Below are positions 6,601-11,413 of a stretch of DNA of 11,413 bases, piece after piece. Location: the NCBI GenBank assembly GCA_019314085.1, contig JAFCZZ010000032.1, forward strand, positions 1 to 11,413. Reading direction: 5' to 3'. The stretch's first letter is position 1; each line of letters starts with the position of its first letter. This stretch comes from Deltaproteobacteria bacterium (GTDB lineage Bacteria > Desulfobacterota > Syntrophia > Syntrophales > UBA2210). The translations under genes and the position numbers were made by a program. The notes beneath the pieces are model-generated. The model had not been told where the DNA came from and did not search any database. It was given only the letters and a program-made list of their open reading frames with translations.

Positions 6601-9600
6601 CGCCGCTTGGCTGGTGATTGATTTTTACAACTACTTTTTCCGGCGGTTTCGTTTTGGGCGTTTCTGCAGTTTTTTCTTCTGCGAACGCTTGCCCTGCGAG
6701 CGTTTCCGCTTTCCCGGTTTCAGTTTCTGCCGGAGCAACCACATCAACAATCGGCCGATACTTGATTACATTGTCAAGCACTTCAACGGCCTTCTCACCG
6801 GTAGGAATAAAGAACCGGGTTTCGTAATTAATGCGCTCGGGAAATACTCCTTCTGATTGCAGCTGATCCATGTGCGCATATAAATCTTTGCCAATAAGTT
6901 CTATCCGGTACTCGCCGGAAACCCGGCGCCGGACAATCCTCCATCCATTTGCCAGGTATGCTGCGTAACCTTCCTGTAAAACCTTATCCGCAATTTGATC
7001 CGTGCTCAATTCCTGCTTTTCTTTTTCCGCTCCCAGCTTCCTTAACGTAATATCAAGCGCGCGCTCAGGAATTGTGCGGCCTAACAGCACCCTGCCGTCG
7101 TCGGTTTTTACCCGGATTACCCGGACATGACCTTCCGGAAGCCTGTCCCAAATAGGAAGCAAAATTCCCGTGATTAAATGCACCTTTTTTGTTTGATATT
7201 CCGGCGCTTCCTTAACGGCTTTATCCCACAGTTTCCTCGCTTCTTCTCTGGTTAAATTTTTCCAATTTCCTTGTTTAAACTGATCTTCGGTAACAACATC
7301 AACCCTATCCGGACCGTGCAAGCGGTAGGTGTTAACAACGTTGCCGCTCTCAAGCGTTTTCTGCCTCCATTTGCGGACAGCATACACCTTTCCGCTACGG
7401 GTATTCTGATAAAACCCGATCAGATTGTCCAGTCCGCTCGCTTCTTTAAAAGTAGTTGGATAGTTTTTATACGCCGCTTCTAGTTCGACGTATTTAGTTT
7501 CAGCGCCCGACTTTTCATCAGTATATACCGTTGTTTCTTTAACAACCTTTACTTTATCTGCGCGAAAGGTTTCAAGCCCGACGTCCAGCGTTCCGCTTGC
7601 AATGGCAGCCTCTACCGCTTCATCTAACCGGCTTGAAAAGGCGTCAAAGACGCGGTTCTGTAAGGAAGATTCAAGCGATAAAAGCCGGTTGAGAAATTTT
7701 GTAATATCCCGCACTTCTGGAACTTCTTTTAAATTGCCGCGTTCATCAATGAGGCTAGCCAGCCCCATTTTACCCAGCACTTCCTGCGCGTTTAAGTCAG
7801 GAATCTGATTTCCAGTCAGGTCCTCATAAAATTGCTGAAGCGCATCTTTAGTCAGGTTGCTCTCCAAATTATCTTTTTCGCTGAACAACCCTTGGCTCGC
7901 CTGGCGCTGTCCCTTTGTCAGCGCCCCCAGCTGGTCCAGCTTGCGGGCTATCGAAGAGATAAACCGCTTCTGCCCCTTCAGGTTAGTTGTAACAAGGACG
8001 TAATGAGGCGCGCTCGCTTCGTTGGACCGGTGCGTGCGCCCAAAGCCCTGAACCGCATTATCCGCTCTCCACCCGGGCTGAATCAGGTAATGAATCCGGC
8101 GGCGCTGGTTTTTCTTTGTCAGGTCTGCGTGGTAACTCCTGCCGGTGCCGCCCGCGTCGGAAAAGATAAGTATTTGCTTTTTATCGTCCATAAATGCCGT
8201 TGCGTCAGCCGCCGCGTGTCTTGGCGTGCGGTTTTCCAGCTTGGGCTTTACGCGCCCAAATTCATCTTTAACCCAAACAATACGGCGCGTGCGACCGGTA
8301 ACTTCGGCTACATTATCCACTCCAAACGTATTCAACACAATCTCAAGAGGGCCATCCGGCACTTTTACGGCCCCCAGCTTGGTCATAAGCTCTTCTTTCA
8401 TAGCCAGCGCTTCCCGGTTATGTACCGGGTTGCCGTGGCTGTCAAGCACCTGCCTAGACCGCGTGTTACCATCCTGATCGGTATATTTTTCGTACTGCTG
8501 CGTCGGAAAGCTCTTGTCTAAATACTGCATCAATACATCGCGGGGAGTTAAATCAATGTCCTCCAGGTCAATGCCTTCTTCGGTCTTAGCCCGCTGCGAA
8601 AGCCGCCGGTTTTGTATTGCTTCATTGGTGTTCACCAATTGCATGACTACCGCATTGCCGTCCGCCAGATCTTTCTTAACCTGCTCAATCACCGAAGGCA
8701 TCTGCATCGACGTAACAATTTGATTAAAAAACCGCTGGTGCGCTCCCCAAAACTGGCTGTAAGCCTGTCCTTTGTTGTGGCTCAAATTTTGCCCTGTTGC
8801 TTCTAGCGCTGTATGTAAGTTCTGTAAAACAATCTGCCACGCCTTTGCTATCGTATCGTAAATCTCGGTCTGTTCCCGAGTTAATTTGTGCTCCAGCGTA
8901 CCGTAAGTTACGCCAGTAAAATCAAGGTTGCGGGCTAAGTAAGCGCCCATAGCCTTCATATCCCTGGCAACCAACTCCATAGCCGCCAACCCACCAGCCT
9001 GAACTTTGTTGACGAAATCCGCTTTATTAGCAAAAGGAGTGCCTTTCCCCCATAACCCAAGGCGCTCTGCGTAGGCCAGGTTGTAAACTTCTGTTGCCCC
9101 AGTGGCAGAAGCGTAAACAATGCGCGCCTTAGGCAGCCGCTTTTGAAGTTCCACTCCGGCTAGTGCTGCGACCGAAGGCTTGGTCATCCCCCGCTTGCCT
9201 TTTGCAGGCAAGGAGTTTCGCATCTGGTGAGCTTCATCAAAAGCAATTACGCCGTCAAAATCTTCTCCAAGCCACTCTATAATCTGGTCTATATTCGCCT
9301 TCTGCCCTTTCTTGACGGCTACTTTTCCCCTGCCGGACACCTCAAGCCCCCGCTTGAGGGTGTCGTAAGTAGTGAACAATACGCCTTCTTTTTGTTTAAT
9401 CGGCGTGCCTCGTTTAATTTTCCCAAAGTCGAAAATTAGCTGAGGATCGCCGCCGATGTCGCTAAAGTCGCGCTTCGCGTCTTCAAACAAAGGAGCGTTT
9501 TTACTGATCCAAACTGCCTTTTCCCTTCCCCGCCTCATATTATCCAGTATAATGCCAGCTAATTCACGTCCCTTGCCAGTGCCAGTACCATCACCAATGA

Positions 9601-11413
9601 AAAAGCCTTTCCTTTGGCCGTCAGGAAGGGTCTGCTGGTGAAGTTGACCAGCATACACAACGGCTTCCAACTGAGCATTAGACAGCTTACCCTGCTCTAT
9701 AACCTCTTTCGGCAGGTTCGGCGCGTAAGTGGGATCAGGCGGCTCCACAGCTGCCATGGCGGCGCTCTGCGCTAAATTGGTGGGATGGGGTTTAGCCCCT
9801 GGGATTTTTAGTTTCTGCGGTTGGTACGGAGTATATACCGCATCGGTTAATTCTTCTTCTGTTCGCGGTGTTTCCACCGCCTCAACCTTTAATCCCGCAG
9901 GCTGTTCGGCGGTTCGTCCGCCTCCAGCGCTGCCTGCAGGTTCTCCGCCAGGTACTGCGCCGCGTCCTCCGGCGACTTCAGCCTCGCCAGCACCTTCAGG
10001 TCTACCCACGGATCGTCTTCCGGGAAGTCTGTCGGCCCGTTCTTCAGGAGTAGGTCCATGATCTTCTCTGGATGGCTCAAGTACATTAGTTTTCTCACCA
10101 GCTCCAGGAAGTCCAACCTCGCCTGCTTCTGCCAATCCGGGTGCGGGCTCTCCAGTCCGGTCTTCAGGTCGTTCAGCTCGTTCACCGACACGACTTCTTC
10201 CACCAGCCCCCACTCGATCAGCTGGTACGCGTACAGGAGACCCGGGTCCGGGGCCTCTCCCGCCTTCTTGAGGAATTTCCTGGCCAGTTGGTTCAGCGGG
10301 TGCCGGTTCAGCTGGAGTGCTTTCTCGTACGCTTGTACCACGGTCATTCTTAACCACCTCCAACATCGGTAATATATCTTCCAGTTCAGTTACTTTGCCT
10401 GTAATTGTGCCGCCTTCCGGCGTCGGCCCAGTTTTATCAATAACCGCAAGCTGCACATCAAAGCTGGTGCCGTATTTTGCGTAGTTTTTGCCGTCAATGC
10501 CAATATTGGCGCGAACATTGTATTCTTTCTTAATTTTTCCCCACCAATCCCGGAAGGTGGGAGCATTGTCAGCCATTCCCCTGCCGACGATTGCCACCAG
10601 GCGTCCGCCGGGTTCAAGGCGTTTCAGCGCCTGCTCGATGTGGGGTATCGCGTTCTTGGTGCTTGTCTTCCCCTTTAGACGGCCAGCTGTAGATGAAAAC
10701 GGAGGGTTCATCAATACAACAGTCGGCTTGACATCGTCAGGCAAGATATTAGCCAACTGTTCCGCGTTCTCGGTAAATACGCGGTCAAAGCCGAGTTCTT
10801 TAAGTAAAGCTGCCCGTCGTGGAGACAATTCGTTGGCAATAACCTTAGCTCCTGCGGTTTTTCCGAAAACCGCTAGCCCACCTACACCAGCGCTGGGCTC
10901 CAAAACGGTATCTTTATTGGTGATATTGGCCGTCCATGCTGCCACATACGCCAGATTCGGCGGGGTGGAAAACTGTTGAAACTCATCCATTTCCTGCGTA
11001 CGTTTGGTCTGCGTCGGCAGCTTTTCAAGAATTTCTTTGCGGATGTTTTCGATGTTTCGCTTGGCGGTCTCAACGCTGACAAGTGGGCCAACACTCTTCT
11101 TATGCTCCAACAAATACTGGTTCACACCCAACTCCATTGCATCATAGGCATCTTTAGGCGTAAACTTGCCCTCTGCCTGCGTTCCACCATAGGTTTTTTC
11201 GGCAACTTTAAACAACTGATCGGAGGTAAACGATTCCCCGCGTTTGAGTTTTTGAGTTACAAAACTGGTAATCGTATCGGTAGTTTTTTCCTTACGCGCT
11301 TCAGGCGCTTCCTCTTTTGGAGTTTCAGGTTCTTTATCGCCAGCCTTTTTCTTAGATTTGAACCCCTTAAGGGTCCTAATCCTGGCGTCTATACCCCTAC
11401 CGAGATCGTATTC
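3605..11413 (-). CDS. Giant polyvalent protein: N6-adenine methyltransferase + strawberry-notch SF2 helicase + LPD38-like tail (5' end outside window)
   Basis: The frame is open to the right edge, giving at least 2602 aa (residue 1 = base 11413); the TTG at 11215 is not a convincing start. Domains in order: helical lead-in (1-145); DNA adenine methyltransferase (about 146-345) with QFSTPP, motif I LEPSAGVGG (171-179) and motif IV NPPF (about 236); a low-complexity linker (about 355-525) overlapped by a nested ORF; a strawberry-notch-like helicase (about 528-1200) with Walker A GDGTGTGKG (about 606), DEAH (about 725), SATGATE (about 767) and motif VI QGFGRTHRSNE (about 1120); a helicase-associated region with HLITGILLPIW (about 1412); a Pro/Glu/Thr linker; a small beta module (about 1620-1680); and a long helical tail with YFPHRIMDY, FPFMTFYAGNFQNW (about 2290) and NPFFKAPIEAAMNKNTFTG (about 2413), resembling the LPD38 polyvalent-protein domain. 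Such proteins are thought to modify or remodel incoming element DNA and may travel in the virion. Domain names are from memory; boundaries are approximate. Confidence 0.95.
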   Translation of the reverse strand, partial: EYDLGRGIDARIRTLKGFKSKKKAGDKEPETPKEEAPEARKEKTTDTITSFVTQKLKRGESFTSDQLFKVAEKTYGGTQAEGKFTPKDAYDAMELGVNQYLLEHKKSVGPLVSVETAKRNIENIRKEILEKLPTQTKRTQEMDEFQQFSTPPNLAYVAAWTANITNKDTVLEPSAGVGGLAVFGKTAGAKVIANELSPRRAALLKELGFDRVFTENAEQLANILPDDVKPTVVLMNPPFSSTAGRLKGKTSTKNAIPHIEQALKRLEPGGRLVAIVGRGMADNAPTFRDWWGKIKKEYNVRANIGIDGKNYAKYGTSFDVQLAVIDKTGPTPEGGTITGKVTELEDILPMLEVVKNDRGTSVRESTPAEPAPAEPTGQEIPQEGGRGPGPGSPVRVPADRVGAGGRSRVGERAERPEDRTGEPAPGLAEAGEVGLPGAGEKTNVLEPSREDHGPTPEERADRLPGRRSVGRPEGAGEAEVAGGRGAVPGGEPAGSAGGGRTAEQPAGLKVEAVETPRTEEELTDAVYTPYQPQKLKIPGAKPHPTNLAQSAAMAAVEPPDPTYAPNLPKEVIEQGKLSNAQLEAVVYAGQLHQQTLPDGQRKGFFIGDGTGTGKGRELAGIILDNMRRGREKAVWISKNAPLFEDAKRDFSDIGGDPQLIFDFGKIKRGTPIKQKEGVLFTTYDTLKRGLEVSGRGKVAVKKGQKANIDQIIEWLGEDFDGVIAFDEAHQMRNSLPAKGKRGMTKPSVAALAGVELQKRLPKARIVYASATGATEVYNLAYAERLGLWGKGTPFANKADFVNKVQAGGLAAMELVARDMKAMGAYLARNLDFTGVTYGTLEHKLTREQTEIYDTIAKAWQIVLQNLHTALEATGQNLSHNKGQAYSQFWGAHQRFFNQIVTSMQMPSVIEQVKKDLADGNAVVMQLVNTNEAIQNRRLSQRAKTEEGIDLEDIDLTPRDVLMQYLDKSFPTQQYEKYTDQDGNTRSRQVLDSHGNPVHNREALAMKEELMTKLGAVKVPDGPLEIVLNTFGVDNVAEVTGRTRRIVWVKDEFGRVKPKLENRTPRHAAADATAFMDDKKQILIFSDAGGTGRSYHADLTKKNQRRRIHYLIQPGWRADNAVQGFGRTHRSNEASAPHYVLVTTNLKGQKRFISSIARKLDQLGALTKGQRQASQGLFSEKDNLESNLTKDALQQFYEDLTGNQIPDLNAQEVLGKMGLASLIDERGNLKEVPEVRDITKFLNRLLSLESSLQNRVFDAFSSRLDEAVEAAIASGTLDVGLETFRADKVKVVKETTVYTDEKSGAETKYVELEAAYKNYPTTFKEASGLDNLIGFYQNTRSGKVYAVRKWRQKTLESGNVVNTYRLHGPDRVDVVTEDQFKQGNWKNLTREEARKLWDKAVKEAPEYQTKKVHLITGILLPIWDRLPEGHVRVIRVKTDDGRVLLGRTIPERALDITLRKLGAEKEKQELSTDQIADKVLQEGYAAYLANGWRIVRRRVSGEYRIELIGKDLYAHMDQLQSEGVFPERINYETRFFIPTGEKAVEVLDNVIKYRPIVDVVAPAETETGKAETLAGQAFAEEKTAETPKTKPPEKVVVKINHQPSGGREWVAEITGTDPKYKLRRKFVSIHQKDWSSSGKTGTTSFKLEESKIYEINEPYNGRRFVIVKNGEAEQITAEEVTDILKKAEIKETESEEKAADKIKQTIKELNQEVAPKLEMQEKYKGAYIAANIIDKIRSKNEVKLSDPEVEVVLNAWGMPRYLKEHAKAVVKGIGDMLKDVFVYEWRLKDFPQFVDDLRKFQGVARDAQVWGLNAMRGVLGHLESPKEFELFRRMVVLRDLKEGLENEEIAPRKITLEQVERAIKELEPRLNQNIRLALEAHDRLMKAVWEELKARGKVPEEAEGRKHYFPHRIMDYVRDFDRRFPAIARRFKTPYRYYLQERKGSVRDIDTDYTGVTMKHLMKVFIDNATDDFAEKIAERYDKWPELSEEEKKKIGKLIPGRLYDDINGERCLAWQYNPGRQIYPDSSVEEKVALDIAEEIAAEKLLPEEAAERMKEALKTKPAIGRYKKTYLLPEEIALRLLRLREPNLKSHLFMAVRDATRWWKGWVLGPLGAGLPFQTMNFIGDVMNLYREDPRALLYLAQGWKATAQWQKNVIGPEFKRLIQLAEDTRVLEAGLMTRRGGLPYDPHLAKLEPQRYIGRKINPFERYSLWSERRELTPRLAKLIADLHRIDKGQMPQVKMFNAKKLASAGMTKEEIAGKVAREFAVDYGKLTSEQREVLRDILFPFMTFYAGNFQNWISYATRNPSDAVIKFVVPFAAMCLWNWSKFEDTEEKLPLYYRVMPHLITGYKTPDGRPVIVAFQTPADLAAQILGLEIVPDLARQVTSGKKTIDEAALELAKNAVGAVPEESWQLFNPFFKAPIEAAMNKNTFTGAPIVPERLKGTPEDKRRRRNYILQQWFAPYAQYVRAARELEPQKGFEWLFKGPYSVKRALGVREVNVGREQVNRFFDYVEELEGKERWLKEELKKGRKLTADERKDMLRLKYLRRVRNVLYKDFAAKREIQALDRYTPEQKKKMFDRIDRRIAKIAEIALKKAGAANK
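9889..10347 (-). CDS. Nested ORF overprinted on the giant protein's linker, 152 aa, unknown function
   Basis: It lies wholly inside the giant gene on the same strand, shifted by one base. It starts at ATG 10347 behind a strong ribosome binding site, GGAGGTGG (10354-10361), and ends at TAA (9889-9891). The product looks like an ordinary soluble helical protein: MTVVQAYEKALQLNRHPLNQ, then GLLYAYQLIEWGLVEEV, LDFLELVRKLMYLSHPEK, an acidic DFPEDDPWVD turn, and EDAAQYLAENLQAALEAD. No signal peptide or membrane segment is seen. Hand counting shows 50 of its first 60 codons end in G or C, with strong use of CTG, GAG, GCG, CCG and AAC, unlike the mixed codons of the giant gene. In the same stretch the giant frame gives an R/G/P/E/A-rich, repeat-poor linker, as expected when another frame is the selected one. 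I recognise no family. The alternative is that it is a chance ORF in GC-rich linker DNA, which the ribosome binding site and codon bias make less likely. Confidence 0.68.
   Translation of the reverse strand: MTVVQAYEKALQLNRHPLNQLARKFLKKAGEAPDPGLLYAYQLIEWGLVEEVVSVNELNDLKTGLESPHPDWQKQARLDFLELVRKLMYLSHPEKIMDLLLKNGPTDFPEDDPWVDLKVLARLKSPEDAAQYLAENLQAALEADEPPNSLRD
10354..10361 (-). promoter_or_regulatory. Ribosome binding site of the nested ORF
   Basis: GGAGGTGG on the minus strand, with a 9-base gap from GGAGG to the ATG at 10347. It lies inside the giant gene's codons for LEVVKN, right where the recognisable methyltransferase domain ends. It resembles the ribosome binding site of the amidase (AAGGAGGTGG), so the position and strength are what a real gene start would show. 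Confidence 0.65.

Noticed and set aside
7832..8521. A 229-codon plus-strand open frame antisense to the helicase
   Set aside because: The protein has the odd composition of an antisense shadow (many Arg, Leu, Val, scattered Cys), and the helicase motifs on the other strand are clearly the selected frame. No convincing ribosome binding site was seen.
9729..10061. A 110-codon plus-strand frame opposite the linker
   Set aside because: It is a low-complexity Ser/Pro/Ala frame expected opposite GC-rich, biased codons; no start signals.
10390..10617. A 75-codon minus-strand frame inside the methyltransferase region
   Set aside because: It overlaps the conserved NPPF methyltransferase segment in another frame, has no domain-like sequence, and lacks the ribosome binding site and codon bias seen for the nested ORF at 9889-10347.
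11213..11215. TTG as the start of the giant protein
   Set aside because: The frame stays open for 66 more codons to the window edge with protein-like sequence, and no ribosome binding site precedes this TTG, so the gene is taken as truncated by the window.

Overview
The window looks like one end of a prophage, or closely related phage-derived element, in a low-to-mid GC Gram-positive bacterium, probably a Clostridia/Peptococcaceae-type Firmicute. The host guess rests on strong AAGGAGGTG-type ribosome binding sites, several TTG starts, a consensus sigma-A promoter, a large serine recombinase, and an XhlA/holin/amidase lysis cassette. It is an inference; no host marker gene is present.

Left end, plus strand: the C-terminal two thirds of a large serine recombinase (1-981) enters from the left edge. 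Its stop codon lies inside the -35 box of a consensus promoter that drives a 49-aa ORF (1027-1176), which ends in a rho-independent terminator. Everything to the right is on the minus strand and converges on this unit.

Minus strand, read right to left in order of transcription: (1) a giant polyvalent protein (3605 to beyond 11413, at least 2602 aa) with an N6-adenine methyltransferase, a strawberry-notch-type SF2 helicase and a long LPD38-like helical tail. (2) Nested in another frame inside its disordered methyltransferase-helicase linker, a 152-codon ORF with its own strong ribosome binding site and ATG (9889-10347). (3) A tightly packed lysis-type cassette: XhlA-like protein, papain-like cysteine peptidase with a C-terminal stalk-like domain, a 59-aa two-helix membrane protein resembling a holin, and an Amidase_3 endolysin with a C-terminal SLH-like motif. 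The amidase reading frame is broken just after its first zinc ligand. (4) A 61-aa cysteine-containing protein.

Together this reads as late phage genes. The giant protein resembles the polyvalent proteins of phages and conjugative elements, which are thought to act on or protect incoming DNA. The lysis genes follow it, and the recombinase marks the end of the element. The main surprise is the nested ORF: its codon use (about 50 of the first 60 codons end in G or C) indicates that it is the selected frame in that stretch, and the R/G/P/E/A-rich linker of the giant protein looks like its by-product. No tRNA, rRNA, CRISPR array or insertion sequence was seen, and no gene-free stretch exceeds 300 bases.
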